Positions 53,501 to 63,869 of a stretch of 64,000 nucleotides of DNA are shown piece after piece. The notes below the pieces were generated by a model that was not told the origin of the DNA, searched no databases, and worked only from the letters and a program-made list of their open reading frames with translations. How positions within the stretch are numbered: position 1 is the stretch's first letter; every line of letters begins with the position of its first letter. A program made the position numbers and the translations under genes. Source of the DNA: Odoribacter sp. AF15-53 (GTDB lineage Bacteria > Bacteroidota > Bacteroidia > Bacteroidales > Marinifilaceae); contig NZ_QUHC01000011.1 in NCBI RefSeq assembly GCF_003479425.1, positions 1 to 64,000 on the forward strand, written 5' to 3'.

Positions 53501-55795
53501 TTAACGTCCTCTTCGCCTGATCCAGATAAAGATAGCCCAGAATGCCAACGAGGCGGGCCAAACTCCCATCAAGATGATTTTCCAGAAATTCATCCATCCC
53601 ATACTTACGCGGACTTTTTTATCCGGAGGTGTCGGACGGCGAACATCAACAGGAACTTCCTCGTGGGATAACCAGAAGAAAGAACCGGAGATCAGGGAAT
53701 AGTTTGCTGCCGGCACATCTTTTCGACCAATACTGATCTCGCCGTTACTCAGACAGTCGGCATCCCCGAAGACCACGATACGCTGTTCCTTATCCCCGAT
53801 CTTTCGGGATAAAGCCAATGCCGTGGGATAGGAACGTTCCACTTCTCCCGCCGCCGGATTAAACCGCACGGTATCATCGACAAAATCGGTAGTCTCCACC
53901 TCGTTCCAACTTCCCACCGTGTCGCTCACGAAAAGAGGGGTAATCGCAAAACCCTTATCCGCGGAATATTCCAATCCCGTACATCCCGGCATCGTGGCCA
54001 CGTACTCTCGACGATACATCACGCCAAACGCATAAGCGATACTATCGGCCTCTTTCGTGGGACGGGCAATGATAAAGTCCGGCTGGAAATTGTCGCTCTG
54101 CTTCACCAACCTTCCCGGCATAAAACGTACCCCCAGTGATTCGACGATCGGGTTCATGACTTCCTGTCGACGAGGTTCTCCGGCAATAACCATGTTTCCT
54201 CCCCGGGCGATATAATCATCCAGATTCTTCTGTTCTTCCCCCGTTAAGGCAGACCTCATATCGGCAATAACAATAATGTCCACATTCTCAGGCACGGGTT
54301 TATCCAACGTGACCTCCGTGAAATCGAATCCTTGGTTAATCAAGGAATAGCGGAAAGGCTTATCCTGCGCGAAACGGTTATAATCCCGATCTCCTTCCCG
54401 GATACAATCCCGCTCTCCGTGTCCCTTCACGAAGCCCACTAATGGCAGTTCCATCACGAGACGTTTAAACGCTGCAGAAATTTCCGTCTCAAAGGGGAAA
54501 CGCTGCATATCATCATATATCCTCAAAAACGTCTTCTCCCCGTTCTCCCGCTCCAACAAACGCACGAAACGATTTCCTTCCGGCTCCAGATCTACCAGCT
54601 TCTTCACCTCCTCGGGACGTAAAAACATATTGGAATCCAAATCCCATATTTCGGTTCGCTTCAGCATCCGTTCCCGATCGGAAAGATTCGGATAAGCCTT
54701 ATCCAAATCCGGATTCTTCGCCTTATCGTAATAGTACACGTACTTCATCTTGATCTCAGGTTTGAATCTCAGGTAACGTTTAAAATGTCGCAGATCATTA
54801 TTCCGATTACGGGGCAAACCGCTCCAATAATTCTCTTCAAGAATATTCACGAATGTCGTGATCGTCAAACCGCCATCCATCTGGCCGACAATATTCTGAC
54901 TATTAGGAGTCAACGTCCTCAACTTCGTATTCGTCGCATCATAATAACACATCAGCTTCGGTCGGGATGTAAAATATCCCAATAGCATAGCTATCACGAT
55001 GACTCCTATGTATTTGCTCGTCGTGGCCATCCACGTAGATTTCTGTCGCCGGGCTTGCAACCGGAGGATCGAAAGGAAAAGAAAAAGGGCGACCACGATA
55101 ACAAAATAAAGCACGTCCTCGCTACATATCAATCCGTTGATAAACTCATCCGCCCGGCCGTTAATCGCTAGCCAGTAAGTGATATCCCGTACAAAATCAA
55201 CATCCTGCCACATTCCCCCGACAAAATTCAACACGGCCAACACGGCCAAAGTACCCATAGCCGCCACCACTTGATAAGAGGTAATACTCGACATGAACAA
55301 CCCGATCGCCGCATAAGCACATATCAACAAATAAAGCCCCAACAGCCCGGCAAGGACAGCGGGAATATCCGCTTCATAAATAGCGATCGCACTAAACAGC
55401 ATGAACACGGATAATATCGCGATTAGCACCAACCCGTAGACCATCACCGAAAGGTATTTACCCAAGATAATCTGCGTATTCGTCACCGGAGAGGAATAAA
55501 GTAACTTGATCGACCCACTGCTCAGTTCCCGGCTCATTAATCCCATGGTCAACAGGGGAATGTACAGGTAAAGATATTGTTGCATGGCCGTAAACAAACC
55601 ATTCCAGCCGCCAAAAACGGCCATAGTTGCATTATAAAGCCCATAGCCTAACGATTGACTTCGTACCTGGCCACCCATGGTATTTGAAAACACCATACTC
55701 GCCTGAAAAGTGAACACGATTAAAATTAACCAAGCCACCGGGGAGTAAAATAGGGTTTGTAATTCCGTACGGGCTATTTTATATATTGTCTTCAT
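53501..55795 (-). CDS. GldF/GldG-like fusion: ABC-2 permease plus GldG domain
   Basis: 764 aa. N-terminal six membrane segments of a GldF-type permease (about 15-250), then the periplasmic GldG-like domain (about 290-720, 'ITTFVNILEENYW', 'VDIIVIADMRSALTGEEQKNLDDY', 'ARGGNMVIAGEPRRQEV'), then a C-terminal membrane segment (FWKIILMGVWPASLAFWAIFI). Partner of the ATPase at 55814, 18 nt away. Such transporters serve gliding/secretion in Flavobacteria; here the link to secretion or uptake is open. Confidence 0.85.
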   Translation of the reverse strand: MKTIYKIARTELQTLFYSPVAWLILIVFTFQASMVFSNTMGGQVRSQSLGYGLYNATMAVFGGWNGLFTAMQQYLYLYIPLLTMGLMSRELSSGSIKLLYSSPVTNTQIILGKYLSVMVYGLVLIAILSVFMLFSAIAIYEADIPAVLAGLLGLYLLICAYAAIGLFMSSITSYQVVAAMGTLAVLAVLNFVGGMWQDVDFVRDITYWLAINGRADEFINGLICSEDVLYFVIVVALFLFLSILRLQARRQKSTWMATTSKYIGVIVIAMLLGYFTSRPKLMCYYDATNTKLRTLTPNSQNIVGQMDGGLTITTFVNILEENYWSGLPRNRNNDLRHFKRYLRFKPEIKMKYVYYYDKAKNPDLDKAYPNLSDRERMLKRTEIWDLDSNMFLRPEEVKKLVDLEPEGNRFVRLLERENGEKTFLRIYDDMQRFPFETEISAAFKRLVMELPLVGFVKGHGERDCIREGDRDYNRFAQDKPFRYSLINQGFDFTEVTLDKPVPENVDIIVIADMRSALTGEEQKNLDDYIARGGNMVIAGEPRRQEVMNPIVESLGVRFMPGRLVKQSDNFQPDFIIARPTKEADSIAYAFGVMYRREYVATMPGCTGLEYSADKGFAITPLFVSDTVGSWNEVETTDFVDDTVRFNPAAGEVERSYPTALALSRKIGDKEQRIVVFGDADCLSNGEISIGRKDVPAANYSLISGSFFWLSHEEVPVDVRRPTPPDKKVRVSMGWMNFWKIILMGVWPASLAFWAIFIWIRRRGR

Positions 55796-55813
55796 CTCAT
55801 CATTATTTATAAA

Positions 55814-56734
55814 TTACTTTTTCGATAATTCGGCAAAAATCGTATCCAGCGAACTTCTCTCCAACCGGATTTCCGTCAAACGCCATCCCTTGGTCACGCT
55901 GGCTTCAACCAAACGCTCGGTCGCCTCAAGAGCATCCGAAAAATGTACCCGGTATTTTGAGCCACCCAGTTCAACAGCATCCACTACACCCGGAATCAAT
56001 TTAATTTCTTCGGCAGAAGGTGCGGCAATCAAAGAAACAAACAACGTGGTCGGAAGGATATAATTATCGAACTCGTCGACCGTCCCTTCGAAAACCAACT
56101 TTCCCTCCTCGATCATCCGGATATAATCGCAAGTAGCTTGCACCTCCGACAATATATGCGTGGAAAGAATGACCGTCCGGTCTTCCGCAATCTCCTTGAT
56201 CAATTCCCGGATTTCTACAATCTGATTCGGGTCGAGTCCGTTGGTCGGTTCATCCAGCACCACGAAGGCCGGGTTATGAATAATAGCTTGGGCTATACCC
56301 AATCGCTGCTGGTAGCCCCCGGACAGGTTACGAATCAGACGTCGGCTGAAATGTGATATGCCGCAACGTCCCATGACATCCCGTACCGCCCGATCCACCT
56401 CACCGGAAGGCATCAGACGCATATTCGCACAATGAACCAGATATTCTTCCACGGTCAAGTCCATGTGCAAGGGTGGTTTCTGGGGTAAAAAACCGATATG
56501 TTTTTTCGCTTCCACGGGATGCGTGCGCAAATCCACACCCTTGATATAGACATTCCCTTCAGTCTGTTTCAACACGCCACAAATAATATTCATGGTGGTC
56601 GACTTCCCGGCCCCGTTCGAACCCAGCAAGCCATAAATCCCGTGCCGGGTGATTTCAAAGTTAATATCCCGCACGGCCCATTGAATACTATAACGATGAG
56701 ATAAATTTTCTACTTTTACAATTGATTCTTTCAT
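55814..56734 (-). CDS. ABC transporter ATP-binding protein (GldA-like)
   Basis: 306 aa. Walker A 'GLLGSNGAGKSTTMN', signature 'LSGGYQQRLGIAQAI', Walker B 'PAFVVLDEPTNGLD', H-loop 'ILSTHIL'. C-terminal domain about 210-306. Forms a GldA/GldF/GldG-type transporter with the next gene and is co-oriented with the metalloprotease genes. Confidence 0.93.
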   Translation of the reverse strand: MKESIVKVENLSHRYSIQWAVRDINFEITRHGIYGLLGSNGAGKSTTMNIICGVLKQTEGNVYIKGVDLRTHPVEAKKHIGFLPQKPPLHMDLTVEEYLVHCANMRLMPSGEVDRAVRDVMGRCGISHFSRRLIRNLSGGYQQRLGIAQAIIHNPAFVVLDEPTNGLDPNQIVEIRELIKEIAEDRTVILSTHILSEVQATCDYIRMIEEGKLVFEGTVDEFDNYILPTTLFVSLIAAPSAEEIKLIPGVVDAVELGGSKYRVHFSDALEATERLVEASVTKGWRLTEIRLERSSLDTIFAELSKK

Positions 56735-56762
56735 ATATCTAATTTTAAACGGTTTACCCCGT

Positions 56763-59357
56763 CTATTTATTATCTAACATTTGTTTGATCTTGAATAACA
56801 GATATTCATAATGCAATTTCGTATCACCCGAACTCCGCAGCACGGCTCCTTTCAACAAATCCTGAACCCGGAAAAGCATATTGAAATAATAGTTTACCGG
56901 CACGTAATCACCCGGCATGACCACCTGCATCGAGGGATAAAATCCACTCTGCTCTTCCGGAGTCTTTACCACAGCCTTCCAATTACCCCGTTCCCGCAAT
57001 ACCGGTAATTGATTTCGATTGATCGTAAATTCAGAGATTTGTTCATCCGTCAACCCGGTGATTCCCCTACGAGGGGTGAAATTCCCTGCCGCCGTCGCGA
57101 TCGTGGAAGAAGCCACAACGCTTCCCAGAAAGTCATGCTGCAAATCCATCTCGTACTTTTGCAACGGGCGATTTTTTATTGTTCCTTCCCACACGTTCTG
57201 ATAGATATCTTCCACGTATTCTTGTGTCGGATACCCGCTCCCTTTCTCGGCTCCCAACGCCACGTATTTTAGTCGGAAGGTCAATGTTCCCAGTATAAAA
57301 TTACGAATCTGATCAACAGACGAATTACGGATTTCCAACTGCCGTTCCACTTCTTGATTTTCCAGCCATGAAAGGTTCTTCGCCAAATCGACCATATATT
57401 TCAACGCCGCTTTCTGCACATTCCGGGGAACGGGTACATAACTGGGTTTGCCTTCCGATGAATATGCTTCCAATTGATAAAAACCTCCCAGATTCACGGA
57501 CAAATCATTGATCCGTTTTTGCAGTTGATATCTTAACCCGTTGTATATCTGGCTGCGGATAGACAAATCCTCATCTCCCTCCGCATACCACGAGTAGAAA
57601 TTCTGCACGGCAAGTTTCAGATTATTAATCGCGTATTGTAACGCTTTCAGGTGATCATCACCCAAATCCCCAGCAAAAGACGTGGGATCATAGTAATAAT
57701 AAGGCATTTTCCCGAAACGATAATTCGGGTTATCCCGTCCCTCTCTGATCCAACAATCCAGCGTAGCAAGCTCATCTTTAAAACTCACGGCTTCGGGAAT
57801 AGGCGCATACAACCATTTAATCACGTAATGATCATATTCACCCAAACCGCCCGGCGTCATGCGTACACCTTTCTCTACATCGCCCGGCTGGGCTATATAA
57901 TTACAAGGCACATGATCCATTACCGACGGGCTTAAACCATATTGCCGGGTAAACGACGGGGAGCGCAGGGAATCAACAGAGTAAGCCCCGGATGCGCCTG
58001 CATTATAAACCAGTCCTAAATTGATCCCGATTTCCCGCATGATCTCTGCCCGCACGAGTTCCCCGATCATCTGTTCGGAAAACCGATTCGTGCGCACACC
58101 GGGATCGGCTGCCATTGTCGTCATGATCCGATCGGTCTTTAATCCGGAAACCATCCCGTCATACACGTAAAGCGAAGCATTCAGTATCTCTCCCGTACGG
58201 GGATCAACGTGCATCGTGCTTTGCATATCCAACCACAGGGGAGCGTAACGAATGGTTGAATATTTGATATTATTCGCATTAAAATCCGGATCATTTCTCG
58301 GAAAATCCACCACTTGTACCACATTTTTAAACCCTATTTTCTCGAAAGCCGCATTCCAAGCCTCCGCACCTTCCCGGATATAAGATTTCCATTCCCGGGG
58401 CATTAAGGTATCCATGTAAAACACGATCGGCTTTTTCACCTCGACCAAATCCCCCTGACGAAAAGCGATTTCATCCACGGGTTCCAACCGCCACCGTTGC
58501 GTGTAGAATGTAGATTCCAATCCTTTTCGATCATGCTTGAAATGAGCGACTTTCATAAAAGACACCCCCAAACGAGGATCGGCAACCCGGGGACGCATCG
58601 GTTCTTCCGGCAACAACATCAACATTTTATTCGCCGTCACGGACACTTTTACATCTCCGGGTACCACTTTAAAAGCCCCGAACAAATATTGATTCATCAG
58701 GAAACCGAGTTCACAGGTTATCATGATATTATTATCAAAAGCATTCACGTCTTTCAAAAACGAACGTTCCTTTTTATACTCGTGATCGCGGGTGATATAC
58801 CCGAAAAACGAATTCCCGGCATACGGGGAGAAAGGCGTCGTGTACGGGGAATACTCCATGAATAAAGAAGTCATATCTACCACAACAGCCGTGCTGTCCG
58901 GGGTATAAGCCTCTATTTTAAAAGAAGTATAAACACCCCCGGCATTCGAACGGGCTATTGCCGGGTTCAAGTTTGTCTCCGCACTATTATTTAATGGTTT
59001 ATCCATCAGGAATAATCTTGCCTGTAATGTCGAATCCAGCCGGGTAAAACAGAAAGGCAGCGAATACCCGGCAAACTGACCGACAACCCCTTCTCCATTG
59101 TCACTGATGTCCTCGATTGAGGAAGTCAACATCATATCTTTTCCCAGCAAGGACAACGGGAACTCGACAAGCACTTTTTCCCCGACTTTGTGTACCGTCA
59201 TCAAACCTTTCACGGTTTTTGCTTGTTTTCCGCTAAAAAGCTTCTCGTAGGGAGTTTGAGTTTCTTTCTTTACCTCCTTTTTCTTTCTCGCTTGCACCTG
59301 CCCCGAAAGTCCAATCATGAAAAAAGAAATAAAACAGATATATAATATATTTTTCAT
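56763..59357 (-). CDS. DUF5117/DUF5118 zinc-metalloprotease paralogue with lost zinc site
   Basis: 864 aa, signal peptide then the same domain order as the downstream-coded 884-aa protein. At about residue 439 the active-site segment reads REIGINLGLVYN where the paralogue has HEIGHCLALMHN, so all three zinc histidines are replaced. Fold landmarks ('DSLRSPSFTRQYGLSPSVMDH', 'PRTGEILNASLYVYD') are kept. It should bind but not cut. Located between the active protease and the ABC transporter. Confidence 0.85.
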   Translation of the reverse strand: MKNILYICFISFFMIGLSGQVQARKKKEVKKETQTPYEKLFSGKQAKTVKGLMTVHKVGEKVLVEFPLSLLGKDMMLTSSIEDISDNGEGVVGQFAGYSLPFCFTRLDSTLQARLFLMDKPLNNSAETNLNPAIARSNAGGVYTSFKIEAYTPDSTAVVVDMTSLFMEYSPYTTPFSPYAGNSFFGYITRDHEYKKERSFLKDVNAFDNNIMITCELGFLMNQYLFGAFKVVPGDVKVSVTANKMLMLLPEEPMRPRVADPRLGVSFMKVAHFKHDRKGLESTFYTQRWRLEPVDEIAFRQGDLVEVKKPIVFYMDTLMPREWKSYIREGAEAWNAAFEKIGFKNVVQVVDFPRNDPDFNANNIKYSTIRYAPLWLDMQSTMHVDPRTGEILNASLYVYDGMVSGLKTDRIMTTMAADPGVRTNRFSEQMIGELVRAEIMREIGINLGLVYNAGASGAYSVDSLRSPSFTRQYGLSPSVMDHVPCNYIAQPGDVEKGVRMTPGGLGEYDHYVIKWLYAPIPEAVSFKDELATLDCWIREGRDNPNYRFGKMPYYYYDPTSFAGDLGDDHLKALQYAINNLKLAVQNFYSWYAEGDEDLSIRSQIYNGLRYQLQKRINDLSVNLGGFYQLEAYSSEGKPSYVPVPRNVQKAALKYMVDLAKNLSWLENQEVERQLEIRNSSVDQIRNFILGTLTFRLKYVALGAEKGSGYPTQEYVEDIYQNVWEGTIKNRPLQKYEMDLQHDFLGSVVASSTIATAAGNFTPRRGITGLTDEQISEFTINRNQLPVLRERGNWKAVVKTPEEQSGFYPSMQVVMPGDYVPVNYYFNMLFRVQDLLKGAVLRSSGDTKLHYEYLLFKIKQMLDNK

Positions 59358-59383
59358 ACCTAATAATTTACAATAAATCCGAA

Positions 59384-62038
59384 CTACTTCAACGCCTGTT
59401 CAATCTTGTACAACAGCAAACGATAGTGCTGACGGGTATCCTCCGCCCCCGTATTCTCCTTACTCTTCAACAACGACTGAATCTTTTTCAGCATATCAAA
59501 ATACAAGTGATCCAAAGGTTCTATTACCATATTGGAGTTCACATTTACCCAGTAACCGAAGCCCTGACGCTGCAAGACGCTTTCCGGCAAATGCCCCACA
59601 ACGGGAGCATTCCCGCAAGATTCCAATTGTTCCGCATTCGTAAAACGTCCCATGATTTCTGCCGGAAGCACACCGTAACGTTCCCTGCTTTTCATTTTCA
59701 CTTGTTCCGGAACATCCACCATCCGGCAGACATCCGTGATCGTCAACGGGCTTCCCGACATTCCCTTCTTTCCTAAACCGGAAAAAAGAAGTATCTGTCT
59801 CAATAACTCCATTTGCATCTTTTTCTCTTGTACCGTCAGCGTTTTCCCCTTTCGGGTCGGGGCAAAAACGTAATCCTGCACATCCTTTAAAAATTCTTTC
59901 GTCGTGTAAGTATCCTTATTATTGTCCTTTGCCGCGGCCAAGGCGACAGACCAAGAACGGGACATCAACGCTCCGAATATTTTCTCCTCCAATTCGGTAG
60001 AAATATCACTCATTAAAGGAAACTTCTGTTGTAATTCAGGCGCGTTCAACCACGCCAGATCACGTACCTGTCCCAGCAAGAAATCAAATGCGCTTTTCTG
60101 TTTTTCTTTCGGGACCACCGAGTAACTCGGCAACAGATCCCCGTCATAACGTTCATTCAAGTAAAGTCCCCCGATATTCAACAAGACATGGTTCACGTAA
60201 CGTACATACTGGTAAATAATCTCGTTATACATGTTTTGACGGAAAGTATAATCCGGATCATCCTCACCGACCCAATCATTCATATTTGCCAACACGTATT
60301 TCAGATTTCTGATCCCGTAAGTAGCTGATTTTACAGCATCATCACCCAAATCTTCCTCTAAAGAACTCGGATCAAGTTTCCCGTTTATTTGTTGTTTCCC
60401 ATAACGATAGACCGGATTCCCGGAAGTCTCCGTAATCCAACGATTCAACACGGGAACCTCCTCTCCCGCCGTTTTCGCATCCAACAAAGGAGTATACAGC
60501 CATTTAATCGTGAACAAATCATACTCACCCAAATCCGGCGGAGTTAATTTTACACCCCGCTCTTTATCGCCGGGCTGGGCCACGTAATTGTTACGGGCAT
60601 AATCCATAATAGAATAAGTCGTTCCATACTTCCGCGTGAAAGAGGGGGAACGCAACGAATCGGTCGGAATTGCCGCCGAACCCGACATATTATGCATCAA
60701 GGCCAGACAATGACCGATCTCGTGTGAAACCACGTAACGAATACAATTACCTAAAGTCTCTTCATCAAAAATAACTTTTCTAACCTCCGGGTCTGCGGGA
60801 GAAGTCTGCAAAAAACGCCAGTCCTGAACCAACTGTACCAGATTATGATACAGATAAACCGAAGCATTCAGAATCTCCCCGGTTCTTGGGTCCGTCCACG
60901 AAGGTCCCATGGCATTCGCCACCCAGGAAGGAGAATAACGCACGCAAGAGTACTTCACGTTATCCGGATCAAATTCGGGATCATCCGTCGGGAAATCCCT
61001 AGCCACGATCGCATTCTTGAAACCAATTTTTTCAAAAGCAGCCTGCCACTCTTCAACTCCCGTCTTTATATATTTTTTCCAACTTTCCGGAAAAGCATGA
61101 TCCACGTAGAAGATGATAGGCACTTTCGGCTCTACCAGCTTCCCGGCCCGATAAGCAGCCTCATCCGCAGGTTCCAAACGCCAGCGCTGAGCATAATAAA
61201 TAGTCTTCAATCCCGTATCCCCATTTCTGAAATCGGACAATTCCTGATAGAATATCCCGATCCGGGGATCAGCCATTCTCGGCCTCATCGGTTCTTCCGG
61301 CAACAAAATAAAACTCCGGGTCATCAAAGAAGTAAACGGCATTTTATACACGTAATAATAACTCCCGTCTCGCACGTTTACCTCGTAACTTAAAGAAGTT
61401 TGCACGCTCACGTTATCCGCAAAAGCTTTCACCTTCCCCAGTTGAGACTTATCTTTCTTAAAATCTTTAACGAGCCACCACCCACCCCAAGTTATCGGGG
61501 CATAAGCGGAAAAAGGACTTAATTGTTCATCATCCGTCAAGAAAAATTCGGTCATGTCAAACACGACAGCCGTACTATCAGGCGAATAAGCTAACACCCC
61601 ACTATTATACATCACGGCAGGTTTCATACTCTCCTGAATCCGGTGGGCAACATTCTCCAATTCCGTCGTGTAAGCATGATTCACTTGTCGTAAACTAATA
61701 ATCGTATCCGTTTTCGTAAACTGCACGCACAAGGGTTCTGTCGGTTTCTCTCCCACGCTACCAAATAGATTATTTGTCGTTTCCGTGATCGTGGACCCCA
61801 GCAACATATCTTTTCCTAACACCCCCAACGGAATTTCAAAATACACCTTCCCATCCATCTTGTGAATAGTAAATAATCCCTTAACCGTCTCGTGGGCCTT
61901 ATTCTTAAATAACTTTTGATAAGGCGTTTCTTTCTCCGCCTTTTCCGTTTTCTTCTTTTTTCTCGCATATCCCTCCTGTTCGAAACAGGTCACCAAAAGA
62001 ACAGGGATTAAGAAAAAAATCACAGACAATTTCCTCAT
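59384..62038 (-). CDS. Zinc-dependent metalloprotease (DUF5117/DUF5118/DUF4953 type)
   Basis: 884 aa, signal peptide (RKLSVIFFLIPVLLVTCFEQ) probably with lipid attachment. Metzincin-like site HEIGHCLALMHN near residue 438-449 (HExxHxxxxxH) and Met-turn 'YSIMDY'. Full length for the family. First of two in tandem with 26 nt between them. Expected to act in the periplasm or on the surface, degrading proteins for uptake by the same locus. Confidence 0.92.
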   Translation of the reverse strand: MRKLSVIFFLIPVLLVTCFEQEGYARKKKKTEKAEKETPYQKLFKNKAHETVKGLFTIHKMDGKVYFEIPLGVLGKDMLLGSTITETTNNLFGSVGEKPTEPLCVQFTKTDTIISLRQVNHAYTTELENVAHRIQESMKPAVMYNSGVLAYSPDSTAVVFDMTEFFLTDDEQLSPFSAYAPITWGGWWLVKDFKKDKSQLGKVKAFADNVSVQTSLSYEVNVRDGSYYYVYKMPFTSLMTRSFILLPEEPMRPRMADPRIGIFYQELSDFRNGDTGLKTIYYAQRWRLEPADEAAYRAGKLVEPKVPIIFYVDHAFPESWKKYIKTGVEEWQAAFEKIGFKNAIVARDFPTDDPEFDPDNVKYSCVRYSPSWVANAMGPSWTDPRTGEILNASVYLYHNLVQLVQDWRFLQTSPADPEVRKVIFDEETLGNCIRYVVSHEIGHCLALMHNMSGSAAIPTDSLRSPSFTRKYGTTYSIMDYARNNYVAQPGDKERGVKLTPPDLGEYDLFTIKWLYTPLLDAKTAGEEVPVLNRWITETSGNPVYRYGKQQINGKLDPSSLEEDLGDDAVKSATYGIRNLKYVLANMNDWVGEDDPDYTFRQNMYNEIIYQYVRYVNHVLLNIGGLYLNERYDGDLLPSYSVVPKEKQKSAFDFLLGQVRDLAWLNAPELQQKFPLMSDISTELEEKIFGALMSRSWSVALAAAKDNNKDTYTTKEFLKDVQDYVFAPTRKGKTLTVQEKKMQMELLRQILLFSGLGKKGMSGSPLTITDVCRMVDVPEQVKMKSRERYGVLPAEIMGRFTNAEQLESCGNAPVVGHLPESVLQRQGFGYWVNVNSNMVIEPLDHLYFDMLKKIQSLLKSKENTGAEDTRQHYRLLLYKIEQALK

Positions 62039-62099
62039 AATTAACTCATTTTAAATTTACACAAAACATCAAACTCCCAAATTATAGACAAAGAACATC

Positions 62100-62282
62100 T
62101 AGGAGACTGTGCAAAAAGTCCACATTCAAACTCCCTCCCGGCTTCGCCGTACTCCCTCTATAAACAGAGGGAGAGCTAAGTTACTCACAGTCTTCGAAAA
62201 GAGTCACCAGCTCCTCCTCTGTTTATAGAGGAGGTGGCGGCGAAGCCGACGGAGGAGTTTATTGAACTTTTAACACAGCCTA
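62100..62282. mobile_element. MITE-like 183-bp imperfect palindrome
   Basis: Ends TAGG...CTGTG...AAAAGT pair with ACTTTT...CACAG..CCTA. Inside, a near-identical inverted pair of about 48 bp (ACTCCCTCCCGGCTTCGCCG.. and the reverse of ..CGGCGAAGCCGACGGAGGAGT) carries sub-hairpins CTCCCTCT-ATAAAC-AGAGGGAG and CTCCTCTGTTTATAGAGGAG. It is non-coding and sits between protease and PKD lipoprotein genes, where it may act as terminator. A family of dispersed copies is expected but none other is in the window. Confidence 0.75.
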
Positions 62283-62311
62283 TTAGCTATCAAATTATTA
62301 AAATCAACTTA

Positions 62312-63853
62312 TCAATACCGACCGAACGCCCAATTATACGAACCTCCCCACTTCCATTCGACATCCACGATCTTTCCTAACCCGGAAACAGAGAACAACA
62401 ATCCTTTCTCTCCCGGATTATCATCGGCCAAAACTTCGGTACTTAGTTTATAGATATAGAAATTACCGTCATCCAAAGCTACCCCGATACCTCCGGCATC
62501 TGCATCCTGCAAAATCTCGACAATATTACCGGTCGTGTAACTCGTAAACAGTTTCACTCTCTTCGTGTTCACATCATAGAAATACAAGCGATTTCCTTCT
62601 CCCATAAACAAATAAGAGCTATTCCGTATCCGGAAATACACCGTGTTATCAGAGATCACGTCACTCCCCGCGAAAACCTCCTGCGTGCAATTCATGATAT
62701 TAAAATCAATCCAACTATCCATCTCCATATTCTGGTATAGATATTTACCGGTACTCTCCTCTTTCAACATAGCCATCAATCCGCTACCATCCCCGTAATC
62801 CCCCAGATACAACACTTTATAACCGGTCAGATCGTAAAATTTCACCACATCCGGCTCATCCGGGGTATAGATAAAGTTCAGCGGCCCGCTATCACTATTA
62901 CTGTTGAAACTTGTAATACGTCCCACGATCCGGCTATTTCCCTCGTCATACATTAACACCGCCCCACAAGCTTTCGTATCCAAATCAAACAACTTGGTGA
63001 TTTTCCCTCCATCCTGCGCACCTTCAAAATAAAGCGGGATATCAATAAAAGCGGATACATGTTGCGTTTCAGAACCGACATTTCGTCTCCAATATACTTC
63101 CCCGCCAGCACTCAACACGAAATCGTGCCAACCGCCATTCCGCACGTCAACAGGCTCAACGCCTGCCGGGTATGCCGCTCCCGGAAATTCTTCATGCAAG
63201 GCCGCCACTTTTTGAAAATCCGCCCCGCTCAGATAATAACATCCCCCGGTTCTTTGCACCACCATCACTTCATCTTCCTCCCCGCCCGTCATCACGTTTT
63301 CCAATTTTATCGGTCCCGTTCCCAAAGCATTACCCGGATAGAGGTCCGCGTAAATATCCGGATAAGCCACCCATTCATAATGGGTTTTCTTGTCCTCATC
63401 CTGCCAACTATCCCGCCGGATATAACTTAAACTCGTGCGATTATCTTTTTCCGACAAGATAAGCCACCCCACTTTATAGGGAGATTGAACCTCTATTGCC
63501 GTGTGACTCGCATGAGCCACGATCCCGGTCTTCTGATCCGTCATATAGAAATTCACATCAAACTGACCGCAACCCGTGGGAATATATTCAAAATTCCGCT
63601 CTGTAGAAACGACATTCCCCAACCCCATTTCCCAACGGTAATCAAAAGACAACGTATCCCGATCGGGGTATTTCCAGGTCATCTTAGGCACGATACGCAC
63701 CGTATCGCCCAAAATTATATTCTTCTTTGTCAAAGAAGTTACCACATCTAACGTAACCTCATTATAATCAATCAGACTATATTTACCTTTATCTTCATAA
63801 CACGCGTTCAACAAAAAACACGTGAACAAAGAGTATAATATCCATTTTCTCAT
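62312..63853 (-). CDS. PKD-like family lipoprotein
   Basis: 513 aa, signal peptide and lipobox 'FLLNACYEDKGKYSL'. Same domain order as the 44124 paralogue: PKD-like segment 'NIILGDTVRIVPKMTWKYPD' then a propeller-like part. Precedes the metalloprotease genes with a MITE between. Confidence 0.8.
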   Translation of the reverse strand: MRKWILYSLFTCFLLNACYEDKGKYSLIDYNEVTLDVVTSLTKKNIILGDTVRIVPKMTWKYPDRDTLSFDYRWEMGLGNVVSTERNFEYIPTGCGQFDVNFYMTDQKTGIVAHASHTAIEVQSPYKVGWLILSEKDNRTSLSYIRRDSWQDEDKKTHYEWVAYPDIYADLYPGNALGTGPIKLENVMTGGEEDEVMVVQRTGGCYYLSGADFQKVAALHEEFPGAAYPAGVEPVDVRNGGWHDFVLSAGGEVYWRRNVGSETQHVSAFIDIPLYFEGAQDGGKITKLFDLDTKACGAVLMYDEGNSRIVGRITSFNSNSDSGPLNFIYTPDEPDVVKFYDLTGYKVLYLGDYGDGSGLMAMLKEESTGKYLYQNMEMDSWIDFNIMNCTQEVFAGSDVISDNTVYFRIRNSSYLFMGEGNRLYFYDVNTKRVKLFTSYTTGNIVEILQDADAGGIGVALDDGNFYIYKLSTEVLADDNPGEKGLLFSVSGLGKIVDVEWKWGGSYNWAFGRY

Positions 63854-63869
63854 AATCGTTTCGTTTAAA

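Noticed and set aside
56763..59357. Frameshift or assembly error as cause of the missing zinc site
   Set aside because: The frame is open over the full 864 residues and the flanking sequence aligns with the paralogue; the changes are substitutions.
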